Origin: Verrucomicrobiales bacterium
GTDB taxonomy: Bacteria; Verrucomicrobiota; Verrucomicrobiia; Methylacidiphilales; JAAUTS01
Assembly (NCBI GenBank): GCA_031256975.1
Contig: JAIRPN010000010.1
Span: 1 to 64,000, forward strand
Length of the DNA stretch: 64,000 bases
Direction of reading: 5' to 3'
Shown in pieces: positions 48,048 through 56,817 of the stretch. Every line of letters begins with the position of its first letter. Positions within the stretch are counted from its first letter, which is position 1. The translations under genes were made by a program, and so were the position numbers. A model generated the notes under the pieces. The model searched no databases and was not told where the DNA came from. It saw nothing but the letters and a program-made list of their open reading frames with translations.

Positions 48048-48744
48048 ATCTTCCGGCGATTCCTGTCGGTGCGGCTGCGGGGCGCGTCAGCACGGATCTT
48101 CCGGTTGCCATCATCACAACCTGGCGAATTGCCGGAACATCCGCGCCCCGCGCCGTATTCATTCGCTGCTGGCCCTGCCGTTGGTGCTGTTTGTGCTGTT
48201 GCACCTGTCGATCCTCACTTTGGGCTGGTCGGTGCGGGATTATGATTCGGCGGCGGACTGGCTGCTGACGTTGGCGGAGCAGTTCAAACTGGTCGAGGTC
48301 GCCCTGTTGCTGCTGATTGTCGCCCAGGCTATCGTCGGTTTCCACCTGTTGCAGCGTAGCGGCCTGCGTTACCACGCGGAACATTGCCGGGAGGATCGTG
48401 TGCTGCCTTATTTTTTGCAGCGCTGGAGCGGCGCGGTCATCCTGTTGTTTTTGCTAGTGCACCTGCCGCTGGTCGAATGGCGGCTGGCCACCGCCACGTT
48501 CGCCGGAGCCCGTGACGCGCTGCTGATGCGGCAGCCGCTGATGGCGGGGTTCTATGCGCTGACCATCCTGGCCGTCGCCTGGCATGTGGGCAACGGTATC
48601 TGGACCGCGTCCGCCCTGTGGGGCTGGCGGCAGTCGCGAGTCTGGCCCTGGCTGGGCTTGTCGGTCAGCGCGGGACTGGCGATCCTCCTGGCCGGTGCCG
48701 TTGCGCTGGGCGCCTTTGTTTTTGAACGGAAGGGATTCCCATGA
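48025..48744 (+). CDS. SdhC-like (succinate/fumarate dehydrogenase cytochrome b type) membrane protein with Cys/His-rich N-terminus
   Basis: ATG at 48025: MSATATSESSGDSCRCGCGARQHGSSGCHHHNLANC then ~5 TM with His residues; AWHVGNGIWTASALWGW resembles the b558-type SdhC HxxNGxWxxxxxWG motif. Overlaps nifN and nifB. Confidence 0.75.
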   Translation: MSATATSESSGDSCRCGCGARQHGSSGCHHHNLANCRNIRAPRRIHSLLALPLVLFVLLHLSILTLGWSVRDYDSAADWLLTLAEQFKLVEVALLLLIVAQAIVGFHLLQRSGLRYHAEHCREDRVLPYFLQRWSGAVILLFLLVHLPLVEWRLATATFAGARDALLMRQPLMAGFYALTILAVAWHVGNGIWTASALWGWRQSRVWPWLGLSVSAGLAILLAGAVALGAFVFERKGFP

Positions 48745-50054
48745 ACGATTCTGTTGAAGAAGCGACTCCCGTTGCGGCTGTGGATCTGTCCAGGCATCCC
48801 TGTTTCAACCGCGAGGCGCACCAGCGGTACGGCCGCCTGCATCTTCCGGTGGCCCCGCGCTGCAATCTCCAGTGTAATTTCTGCAACCGCAAGTTCGATT
48901 GCATGAACGAAAGCCGGCCCGGTGTTACCAGCACCGTGCTCAAACCGGAACAGGCCGCCGCCTATTTGCATGAAATTGTGACCGAGCGGCCCGAGATCAC
49001 AGTAGTCGGTATCGCCGGGCCCGGTGACCCGTTCGCCAACGGAACTGAAACCATGGAAACGCTGCGGCTGGTGCGGCGGCAGCATCCGGAGATCATCCTT
49101 TGTCTCGCCAGCAACGGCCTCGGCATCGCCTCTTACATCCCGGAATTGGCTGAACTGCGGGTCAGCCATGTCACGCTGACCATCAATGCCGTCGATCCCG
49201 CCGTGGCCGCCAAAATTTACCCGTGGATCCGCAACGGCAAGCAGCCGCTGCGCGGGCTGGCCGCCGCCGAGCTGTTGCTTGAACGCCAATGGGAGGCGCT
49301 GCGGCTGCTCAAACAGCATGGCATCATTGCCAAAATCAATTCCATCATCATTCCCGGCGTCAATGACGAGCATATTCCCGAGGTCGCTCGGCGCGCGGCG
49401 CAACTCGGCGCGGACATCATGAATTGCATTCCGATGATTCCGGTCAGCGGCGCGTTTTTCGAGGATCTGCCCGCGCCGGACAATCTGATGACCTCGCGGG
49501 TGCGCCTGACCTGCGGGCAGCACCTGCCGCAGATGGCGCATTGCGCCCGCTGCCGCGCCGACGCGGTCGGCCTGCTGAATGAAAAAATGACCGACCGCCA
49601 TCTGGAGCGGCTCAACCGTTTCGCGCAGGGCGCCCTGCTCAAGGGCCGGGAGCGTCCCTACATTGCCGTGGCCTCACAGGAAGGCATGCTGGTCAACCAG
49701 CATCTGGGCGAAGCGGCGCGCCTGTTGATTTTCCGGCAGAGCGCCGACACCGAATCCGGTTTCAAGTTCGTCGAGATGCGCCCCGCGCCGGAGCCCGGTA
49801 CCGGCAGCCACCGCTGGCATGAACTGGCCGCGGTGCTGCACGACTGCCGCGCGTTCCTGGTCAATGCCGCAGGTCCCGCGCCGAAGAGCGCACTCGGGGA
49901 ACACGGCATCGAGGTGGTGGAAATGGAGGGATTGATCGAGGAGGGCCTGCGTGCGGTGTTCAACGGCCAGTCCATCCCGGCCTCCCTCAAGCGTCGTTTT
50001 ACCGGTTGCGGTTCCGGCAGCAGTTGCCGGGGTTCGGGAACCGGATGCGCCTGA
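48741..50054 (+). CDS. nifB: NifB radical SAM FeMo-cofactor biosynthesis protein with C-terminal NifX-like domain
   Basis: HLPVAPRCNLQCNFCNRKFDCMNESRPGVTS (CxxxCxxC); GIAGPGDPFAN; C-terminal IAVASQEGMLVNQHLGEAARLLIF. Confidence 0.96.
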   Translation: MNDSVEEATPVAAVDLSRHPCFNREAHQRYGRLHLPVAPRCNLQCNFCNRKFDCMNESRPGVTSTVLKPEQAAAYLHEIVTERPEITVVGIAGPGDPFANGTETMETLRLVRRQHPEIILCLASNGLGIASYIPELAELRVSHVTLTINAVDPAVAAKIYPWIRNGKQPLRGLAAAELLLERQWEALRLLKQHGIIAKINSIIIPGVNDEHIPEVARRAAQLGADIMNCIPMIPVSGAFFEDLPAPDNLMTSRVRLTCGQHLPQMAHCARCRADAVGLLNEKMTDRHLERLNRFAQGALLKGRERPYIAVASQEGMLVNQHLGEAARLLIFRQSADTESGFKFVEMRPAPEPGTGSHRWHELAAVLHDCRAFLVNAAGPAPKSALGEHGIEVVEMEGLIEEGLRAVFNGQSIPASLKRRFTGCGSGSSCRGSGTGCA

Positions 50055-50084
50055 CAATGAGGACAACCAACAGAAAGAACTGAT

Positions 50085-50387
50085 ATGAACAAACCCGACC
50101 ATCACATTCTGGTCTGCGGCAGCTTCCGCAACGGTGCGGTAAGCGGCGTCTGCAACAAACAAGCCGCCGGACTGTTTCAATACCTGACCGAGGAGGCTGA
50201 AGATCGCGGCCTTAACGTCATGGTCAGCAACACCGGCTGCCTGAACCTTTGCGTTCACGGCCCCGTGGTTATCGTTTATCCCGAAGGCCGCTGGTTCAAA
50301 CAGGTGACCGAGGAAGTTGCCGACGCGATTCTGGATTCGCTCGACGGAGAGGTAGAAGTGCCGGAAGCGAATGTATTGGCGGCTTGA
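50085..50387 (+). CDS. Thioredoxin-like [2Fe-2S] ferredoxin
   Basis: HHILVCGSFRNGAVSGVCNKQ...SNTGCLNLCVHGPVVIVYPEGRWF. Confidence 0.88.
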   Translation: MNKPDHHILVCGSFRNGAVSGVCNKQAAGLFQYLTEEAEDRGLNVMVSNTGCLNLCVHGPVVIVYPEGRWFKQVTEEVADAILDSLDGEVEVPEANVLAA

Positions 50388-50424
50388 GTCGCAAGCCCAG
50401 AGTCAAAATAGGAAGGAGAACGAC

Positions 50425-50634
50425 ATGAAAATCAGTGCAAGAAACATTCTCAAGGGCAAGGTGGTGCAGATTAAGAAAGGCCCCATCAACAGCTTGGTGA
50501 AAGTCGAGATCGTCCCCGGCGTGGTGGTCACTTCAGTGGTCACTGGCGAGGCCGCCACCGAATTGAAATTGAAAAAAGGCGCGGAAGTTTATGCAGTCAT
50601 CAAGGCATCCAGCATCCTGCTCGGCACCGATTGA
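50425..50634 (+). CDS. mop: Molybdopterin/molybdate-binding Mop (molbindin) protein
   Basis: ATG at 50425: [69 protein letters not shown]. Confidence 0.93.
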   Translation: MKISARNILKGKVVQIKKGPINSLVKVEIVPGVVVTSVVTGEAATELKLKKGAEVYAVIKASSILLGTD

Positions 50635-51754
50635 AGCGGTGCCGGCGTGGCTGGTGGACACCACTTTGCGCGATGGCGAACAGGCCGCCGGGGTCAGTTT
50701 TTCACGGGAGGAAAAGCTATCCATAGCCCGGCGGCTTGCCGCCATTGGCGTGCCGGAACTGGAAGTGGGTATTCCGGTCAGCGGATCGGAAGTGATCGAC
50801 GATATCCGCGCCGTGGCGGAGGCCAGTCTGGGAGTCCGGGTCATCACCTGGTGCCGGGCCAAGCCCGAGGATCTGGCCGCCGCCCGGCAGACCGGTGCAC
50901 ACGGGGCGCATATTTCTTTTCCGGTTTCCCCGCTGCACCAGCGCACCTGGCATCTGAAACCGTCGCAGGTGCTGAATTTGTTGCGCGAACTGGCCGCCGA
51001 GGCGGCGGAGCATTTCGCCTATGTCAGCATTGGCGCGCAGGACGCCACCCGCGCGGACGAGGGTTTTTTGCGGGAATTTACCGCCGCCATGGCGGAGAGT
51101 CCGGCGGTGCGGTTGCGGCTGGCGGATACGGTGGGCTGTTTCAGCCCGCTGCAAACGCAGTCCCTGGTGCGCCGGCTGTTGCCAGAACTCAACGGCAAGC
51201 TGCTGGAATTTCACGCCCACAATGACCTGGGCATGGCCACCGCCAACAGTATTACCGCCTGGCAGGCTGGCTGCCATTGCCTGAGTGTCACGGTCAACGG
51301 CCTGGGCGAACGCGCCGGCAACGCCCCGCTGGAAGAAGTGGCGATGGCGCTGCGGCTGGCGGCCGGCGCGGACTGCGGCATTGATTGTGCCGCATTGTCG
51401 GACCTGTCACAGTTTGTGGCCCGGGTTTCGGGACGGCAGTTGCCCGAAGACAAGCCGGTTACCGGCAGTGCCATGTTCCGGCATGAATCCGGCATCCATT
51501 GTGCCGGGCTGTTGCGCGACCGTGACACCTACGAACTGATTCATCCCGCCGACGTCGGCCGGACACCGCCGCCATGGCAGCTTGGCGCGCATTCGGGAAC
51601 CGCTGCGGTGATGGAACGCTGCCGCGAGTTGGGCATCCAACTCGACAAGGAGGAAGCCGCAGTCCTGTTGCAGCGCATCCGGGACTGGTCCCGGCAGAGC
51701 AAACGCGGCGTGAGTGCCGGGGAATTGCGACAGATGCTTGCGCCTATCCATTAA
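50591..51754 (+). CDS. nifV: Homocitrate synthase NifV
   Basis: [51 protein letters not shown]; overlaps mop by 44 bp. Confidence 0.93.
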   Translation: MQSSRHPASCSAPIEAVPAWLVDTTLRDGEQAAGVSFSREEKLSIARRLAAIGVPELEVGIPVSGSEVIDDIRAVAEASLGVRVITWCRAKPEDLAAARQTGAHGAHISFPVSPLHQRTWHLKPSQVLNLLRELAAEAAEHFAYVSIGAQDATRADEGFLREFTAAMAESPAVRLRLADTVGCFSPLQTQSLVRRLLPELNGKLLEFHAHNDLGMATANSITAWQAGCHCLSVTVNGLGERAGNAPLEEVAMALRLAAGADCGIDCAALSDLSQFVARVSGRQLPEDKPVTGSAMFRHESGIHCAGLLRDRDTYELIHPADVGRTPPPWQLGAHSGTAAVMERCRELGIQLDKEEAAVLLQRIRDWSRQSKRGVSAGELRQMLAPIH

Positions 51755-51758
51755 ATTT

Positions 51759-52259
51759 ATGTTCTACCTTTATCAAATCCACAGTCTCAACGCGGCCGGC
51801 GAAAAATGGAGCTTCATCCGCAATGTCAAACTCTCCGGCCCGGCCGGTCCGCTGGCCCTGCACATCAGTCGGCTGCCGCAAACGGAGGCCGGAGCGTGGG
51901 CGGTTCCCGGCGTGGTGCTGGCCTCGCTGGTCACGGCCGGAGTCGGTAATTACAGTCTGGTGTACGATCCGGATCCTGACAATCAAACCCAGGTCACCTT
52001 GAGCCGGCTGACCAAGGTGGCAGGCAATACCGGTGAGAATCGCACCGATCTGTTGTTGGTGTTTGAACTGCTGTGGAGTGCCCGCCGGACCGAAAATCCG
52101 CAGGAATTTAAAAAGACCTTCTGGCTGGAAAAACACGCCAAAGGCCGGGAGCACAGCGAAGCGGTTGCCATTACCGGTGGCACCAATACCGAGGCTTCGA
52201 CGTGGAAACTGACCAATCCTGCGCTAAACTTGGGTATTGCCGTGGTCGGGCGACGCTAA
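51759..52259 (+). CDS. Hypothetical protein at the end of the nif operon
   Basis: ATG at 51759, 4 bp after the nifV stop; MFYLYQIHSLNAAGEKWSFIRNVKLSGPAGPLALHISRLPQ...; convergent 36-bp overlap with modC. Confidence 0.65.
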   Translation: MFYLYQIHSLNAAGEKWSFIRNVKLSGPAGPLALHISRLPQTEAGAWAVPGVVLASLVTAGVGNYSLVYDPDPDNQTQVTLSRLTKVAGNTGENRTDLLLVFELLWSARRTENPQEFKKTFWLEKHAKGREHSEAVAITGGTNTEASTWKLTNPALNLGIAVVGRR

Positions 52260-52955
52260 GGTATTCCTCAATACGTAGCGCGGCTCGTTGCTGAGGCGGA
52301 AGAGGTCTGATGGTTTGCCCAGCCCGGCGGCGCGGCCCGCGCGCAGCAGCAAGACTTCGTCGCAGAGTGAAACGATTTCCTCCGCCGAGTGGCTGACGTA
52401 CAGCATCGGCACTTGGAATTTTTCCTGGATTTTCCTGAGGTAAGGGATGACTTTCATTTTCAGCGTGCGGTCCAGGCTGGCCAGCGGTTCGTCCAGGATC
52501 AGCAACCGGGGAGATGCCAGTAGCGCGCGGGCGAAGGCGATGCGCTGTTTTTCACCGCCTGACAACAGCGTCACCGGCCGCTCCAGCAGCGCGCCGATTT
52601 CGAACAATTCGACAATGTCAGTAAAGCCGGCGCCGTCGGCATCCCGCCGGCATCCGTAGCGCAGGTTTTGCCGTACATTCATGTGCGGGAACAGCGCCAG
52701 GTCTTGCGGCACATAGCCGATGCCGCGTTGTTCAACGGGCACATGGATGCGTTTGCTGGTGTCCAGCAGCAGCCGGTCGTGGAATAAGATACGGCCTTGT
52801 GCTGCGGGGCGCAGGCCCAGGACAATTTCCAACAGGGTGGTTTTGCCGGAACCCGACGGGCCGAAAATGCCAGTCACCGGGCCGCTGAGATTCACGTTCA
52901 GTTCAAGATGGAACGTCCCGGCTGCCAGACTGAGGTTTTGCAGGGACAGGTTCAT
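52224..52955 (-). CDS. modC: Molybdate ABC transporter ATPase ModC-like, without an obvious C-terminal Mop/TOBE domain
   Basis: GIFGPSGSGKTTLLEIVLGL, LLSGGEKQRIAFARALLASPRLLILDEPLASLD; MNLSL start at 52955 (track start 52997). Confidence 0.88.
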   Translation of the reverse strand: MNLSLQNLSLAAGTFHLELNVNLSGPVTGIFGPSGSGKTTLLEIVLGLRPAAQGRILFHDRLLLDTSKRIHVPVEQRGIGYVPQDLALFPHMNVRQNLRYGCRRDADGAGFTDIVELFEIGALLERPVTLLSGGEKQRIAFARALLASPRLLILDEPLASLDRTLKMKVIPYLRKIQEKFQVPMLYVSHSAEEIVSLCDEVLLLRAGRAAGLGKPSDLFRLSNEPRYVLRNTLASPDHGNTQV

Positions 52956-53629
52956 AAGCCGTTCCTTTGCCGCCGCAACAGGCCTTCGCTCAACCACAGG
53001 AATAGAAAGGCGAAGAAGACCGAGACTCCCAGCAACTGGAAGGCATGCCCGTCCCGGCCCAGTTGGATTTCGTTGTAAATCGCCACCGACAGCACCGAGG
53101 TCCGGCCGGGAATATTGCCCGCCACCAGAAAGGTCGCGCCAAACTCGCCCAGTGCACGGGCGAAACTCAGCACAGTGCCGGCAATGATGCCCTTGGCGGC
53201 CAGCGGCAGCGAAATGGTGAAAAACACCCGCAGCCGCCCCGCGCCCAGCGTCCGCGCCACCTGTTCCAGGCGCGGGTTGGTCATTTCAAACGCCACCCGT
53301 GCCGAGCGGACCAGCAGCGGGAAGGCCATCACGCTCATGGCCAGTAGCACGGCCTTCCAGGTGAAGATGATTTCCAGACCGGCGTATTGTTCCAGCCAGC
53401 CGCCGAGGCCGTGCCGGCCGAACAATTTCAGCAGGATCAATCCGGTGGCCACCGGCGGCATCACTAGCGGCAGGGCTACCGCGGTTTCCACCAGGGATTT
53501 TCCCCGCCAGGATTTCTTGGCCAGCAGCCAGGCCAGTGCGATGCCCGGCACCAGGTTGGCCAGGGTCGCCAACCCGGCCACGCACAGGCTGAACCAGGTC
53601 ACCTGCCATTCGGCGGAGGAAAGCGGCAT
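52952..53629 (-). CDS. modB: Molybdate ABC transporter permease ModB
   Basis: VETAVALPLVMPPVATGLILLKLFGRHG; RALGEFGATFLVAGNIPGRTSVLSVAIYNEIQLG. Confidence 0.93.
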   Translation of the reverse strand: MPLSSAEWQVTWFSLCVAGLATLANLVPGIALAWLLAKKSWRGKSLVETAVALPLVMPPVATGLILLKLFGRHGLGGWLEQYAGLEIIFTWKAVLLAMSVMAFPLLVRSARVAFEMTNPRLEQVARTLGAGRLRVFFTISLPLAAKGIIAGTVLSFARALGEFGATFLVAGNIPGRTSVLSVAIYNEIQLGRDGHAFQLLGVSVFFAFLFLWLSEGLLRRQRNGL

Positions 53630-53632
53630 GCA

Positions 53633-54424
53633 TCATCTCCCGGTGGACAGGATCAGAAAGCCGTATTTTTCAAACACCGCCTTGCTGTGCGGTGTCTGGT
53701 AATACGCGATCAACGCCTGGGCGACGCCGGGTGATTTGCTGGCGCCGACCACCGCGACGGGATAGGAGATTTTCGGCCCTTCCGCCGCGGACACTTCATA
53801 GATGATTTTCACCTTTTTGGAGATGACTGCGTCGGTCTTGTACACGATGCCCGCGTCGACATCGCCACCTTCCACCGCGCCGAGCGAGGCGCGCACGTTC
53901 TGTGTCGGGATCATCTTGACGGCGATCCGGTCCCACAGACCTTTTTTTTGCAGGTAGGCCTTGGCGTAAACTCCCACCGGCACGGTCTGCGGTTCCGCCA
54001 GCGCCAGTTTTTTGATCTTCGGTTCCGCCAGTTCGTCAATCGAGTGTAGGGTCAGCTTGCTGTCCGCCGGCGCCACCACCACCAGCGTGTTTGACAGCAG
54101 GCTCACCCGGGTGTCTTTGAGGATCAGCCCGGCTTTTTCCAGCGCATCCATCTTGGCCTCGTCGGCGGAAAAAAACAGGTCGGCCGGGGCGCCTTGCTGG
54201 ATTTGCAGCGCCACCGCGCTGGACGCTCCCATGCTGAAGATGGTTTTATTGCCGGTTTCTTTTTCATAATCCACCGACAATTCCTTCAGCACGTCCGTCA
54301 GACTGGCGGCGCCGAACACTTTGAGTTCCGCGGCCGGAGACTGGGAAGACATCGCCAGGACCAGCAACCCGGCGGCCAGCAGGCAGCCGTACAACAGATG
54401 CTTCAACTGATTTTTGTTTTTCAT
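53633..54424 (-). CDS. modA: Molybdate-binding protein ModA
   Basis: Signal peptide; LKVFGAASLTDVLKELSVDYEKETGNKTIFSMGASSAVALQIQQGAPADLFFSADEAKMD. Confidence 0.94.
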   Translation of the reverse strand: MKNKNQLKHLLYGCLLAAGLLVLAMSSQSPAAELKVFGAASLTDVLKELSVDYEKETGNKTIFSMGASSAVALQIQQGAPADLFFSADEAKMDALEKAGLILKDTRVSLLSNTLVVVAPADSKLTLHSIDELAEPKIKKLALAEPQTVPVGVYAKAYLQKKGLWDRIAVKMIPTQNVRASLGAVEGGDVDAGIVYKTDAVISKKVKIIYEVSAAEGPKISYPVAVVGASKSPGVAQALIAYYQTPHSKAVFEKYGFLILSTGR

Positions 54425-54443
54425 ATTTTTCTCCGGTTAAGGG

Positions 54444-55985
54444 TTAAAACTTCCAGTTCAGGTCGATTTGAAACATGTCCACCTGCTTGATCAGCGAGGA
54501 TGCCGTGGTGCTTGACGCGGTCAGACCCTTGACCGGGGTGGCATTGCCGTCAATGGCATTGGTATGGTTGTAAGCGGCGGTCAGCCAAACGTTGTCGGTG
54601 AAGGCGTACGCGGCGCGCAGGATGAATCCCTGCTGGTTCAGGTAATTCAGGGAAAAGAAGTTGGAATCAGTCAGGAAACTGTCATAGGCCGCCGCTTCGA
54701 TAAAGCGGTATTCGGCGATGAACTGCCAGTGTCCTTTTTTCTTGGTGTCGCCAAGTTGATAACCGACATTGAACAACTGGTTGCCGCCGCCATCGCGCAG
54801 TCCGTACACCCGGGCGCGGTCATTGGCGGACAGATTGTAACCCCAGCTGCCATAGACCCGGTGCGGCAGGCCAAAAGCTTGCCAATTGACCTCGACGGGT
54901 AGGGTTACCACGTCGATCCGCCCGAAGTAGGTATAGCCGTTCACTTGCGGCAGCTGGCTGGTGTCGAACGCCGCGTTGCCGTCCTGCTGGTTGGCGGTGA
55001 TGTAGGCCGAACCATCGGTCTCGGTGATGAAGGAAGGGGCCACCGACACATAGGCGTTTTTGTCAAAATTGTACCGCGCCTCGGCCTGGCCGATGAACAG
55101 GAACTGGTCGCTGCTGGGGGTTTGCCCCGCCACCCAGGAACTGTCCTCGTTCACGTTGGAAATGATGAACTCACCGCCACGCAGGTTCAGATTCAAACCT
55201 TCCACGCCGACGTCCTTCCAGCCGATTTGTTCGGCAAAGCCTTCCGGGTTGATTTCAGAATAGAACAGCAGGTCGTTATTGAAGAAGGGCTGCAGAATTT
55301 TGCCCGCGCGAAAATCAATATAATCGCCAATGGAATTATTAAATAAACTGGGCGTTGCACTTTCATATTCCAAATAGGCCAGGCCTATGTTCATGCCCAT
55401 GTTGTCTTTGCTGAAGAATCCGCCAAAATCGGTATTAGCACTATCACTTTTGGTTCCGGTTTCCAGCCGGACGCCGGCTTTCCAGTTTTCTGCAAACTGA
55501 TAATCGACCCCCAAACGCACGCGTAAGCGGTATCGGTCCTGGTCATGATTTTGGTTGGCGGGACCTTCGGTGGATGCGTTATTCCATTGATAACGAATTC
55601 TTGCGTCACCGTATAATCTCAAGCCGGTGACGGCTTTTGAGCCGAGTTGCAGGAAACCGCCCGGGGCAGACTGGTTTTGTTTTTGCATGGTTGCCGCAAT
55701 ATTTTCTGCCTCAACCCCGCTCAAGATGCCTTTCTGCACCAATGCTTCGATCAAGGCGTTGTTGTCTCCGGTCATTTTTTCTGTTTTGGCGGTTGTCGAG
55801 GCAACTGGAATTGAATCAATTCCGGCCTGTGATTTTCCGGTGCTCAATGATAACAAGGCAATGATTAAGCCGGATTGAACACACCGTTTTATCCTGCCTT
55901 TTACGTCCCTGTACCGTAAGCAATTAATAACCTGTAAAACCGCCCGATTCAGGCGGACCGACCCATGAGGATGCCTCTTTCGCAT
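54444..55985 (-). CDS. Outer-membrane porin (putative-porin type), first gene of porin-modA-modB-modC
   Basis: 513 aa; GLRLYGDARIRYQWNNAS...DRYRLRVRLGVDYQFAENWKAGVRLETG; ends in WKF; 19 bp from modA on the same strand. Confidence 0.82.
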   Translation of the reverse strand: MRKRHPHGSVRLNRAVLQVINCLRYRDVKGRIKRCVQSGLIIALLSLSTGKSQAGIDSIPVASTTAKTEKMTGDNNALIEALVQKGILSGVEAENIAATMQKQNQSAPGGFLQLGSKAVTGLRLYGDARIRYQWNNASTEGPANQNHDQDRYRLRVRLGVDYQFAENWKAGVRLETGTKSDSANTDFGGFFSKDNMGMNIGLAYLEYESATPSLFNNSIGDYIDFRAGKILQPFFNNDLLFYSEINPEGFAEQIGWKDVGVEGLNLNLRGGEFIISNVNEDSSWVAGQTPSSDQFLFIGQAEARYNFDKNAYVSVAPSFITETDGSAYITANQQDGNAAFDTSQLPQVNGYTYFGRIDVVTLPVEVNWQAFGLPHRVYGSWGYNLSANDRARVYGLRDGGGNQLFNVGYQLGDTKKKGHWQFIAEYRFIEAAAYDSFLTDSNFFSLNYLNQQGFILRAAYAFTDNVWLTAAYNHTNAIDGNATPVKGLTASSTTASSLIKQVDMFQIDLNWKF

Positions 55986-56096
55986 AATTTATTTTCCTTT
56001 ATGCGCAGACGCCCGTCTTTCGGGTAAGTACCGCGAGAATTAATTCAAATCTTCCGGTCTGTCCGGTGATCTAAAAAATCCGCCAACTGGGGAAGT

Positions 56097-56396
56097 TCAT
56101 GATCCAAACTGGATTTTTTCGGTCTTGTGCACTTGAACCACTTTGCCCGCGTGCACCCGAACCACCACTTCGCCGTAATCAAGTTTCCGAACATAGTCTT
56201 TTACCGCACAGACCCATTGTCCTGCCTGAGTTTCACAATAAGAGCGTGACTCCTTATTACCGGCGTTTTTACTAATGTTCAGATCTACTGCCATCAATTG
56301 TGAAAAAGCATTTTTTATTCCAATGTTACTAATGTGCTGGGTAATTGAATGGATAGTAAAATTTAAAATGCCCATATAATTTTGGATTATATCCAA
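56097..56396 (-). CDS. DUF2292-like small protein
   Basis: LDYGEVVVRVHAGKVVQVHKTEKIQF matches the short DUF2292 pattern by memory; N-terminal extent uncertain. Confidence 0.6.
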   Translation of the reverse strand: MDIIQNYMGILNFTIHSITQHISNIGIKNAFSQLMAVDLNISKNAGNKESRSYCETQAGQWVCAVKDYVRKLDYGEVVVRVHAGKVVQVHKTEKIQFGS

Positions 56397-56790
56397 AAGA
56401 TAATTTCTACTTTGATTTGGGCGTTTTTCTGGTCCAAATGGAGGTTAAGTAAGAGTGGCGTGATGGTTCATTTGAAAAATCGGGTTCGGCCGTTAAAAAG
56501 TTTGATGTTGCATTACAAAACAGTACGGATTCTTCCGTAAGGATGGTTAAAACTGCGTAATGCATAAAATTGGAGTCGGACTACTTTCCTTGCCGGTATT
56601 TAAGCAAATTCGCGCAGGCTTTTTCTCGTTTCGAATTCCATTATCATTATCCCATAAAAATAAGGATAAATGGTTCTGTTTGTTTGGATTTTCAACAAAA
56701 AATGGAAACAACATCCGTTTAAAAGGCAATTTCTCCCTTTAAATTCTCTTAAATTCCGATTGGTAAAACGTTATTGACATTTTGTTTCAT

Positions 56791-56812
56791 TATTGGAACT
56801 ATAATTCCAATA
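56791..56812. promoter_or_regulatory. 8-bp-arm palindrome TATTGGAA-CTATAA-TTCCAATA, candidate autoregulatory operator of the IclR gene
   Basis: Perfect arms read directly; contains TATAAT and ends 5 bp before the ATG at 56818. Confidence 0.65.
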
Positions 56813-56817
56813 CTGAA

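Noticed and set aside
55922-56040. Riboswitch (c-di-GMP or Moco type) in the porin leader
   Set aside because: cccgaaagacgggcg superficially resembles part of a c-di-GMP-I aptamer, but the conserved core and second helix were not found. Infernal/Rfam search would decide.
56547-56742. 60-aa ORFs on both strands upstream of the IclR gene
   Set aside because: AT-rich intergenic DNA, composition unlike coding sequence, no good RBS.
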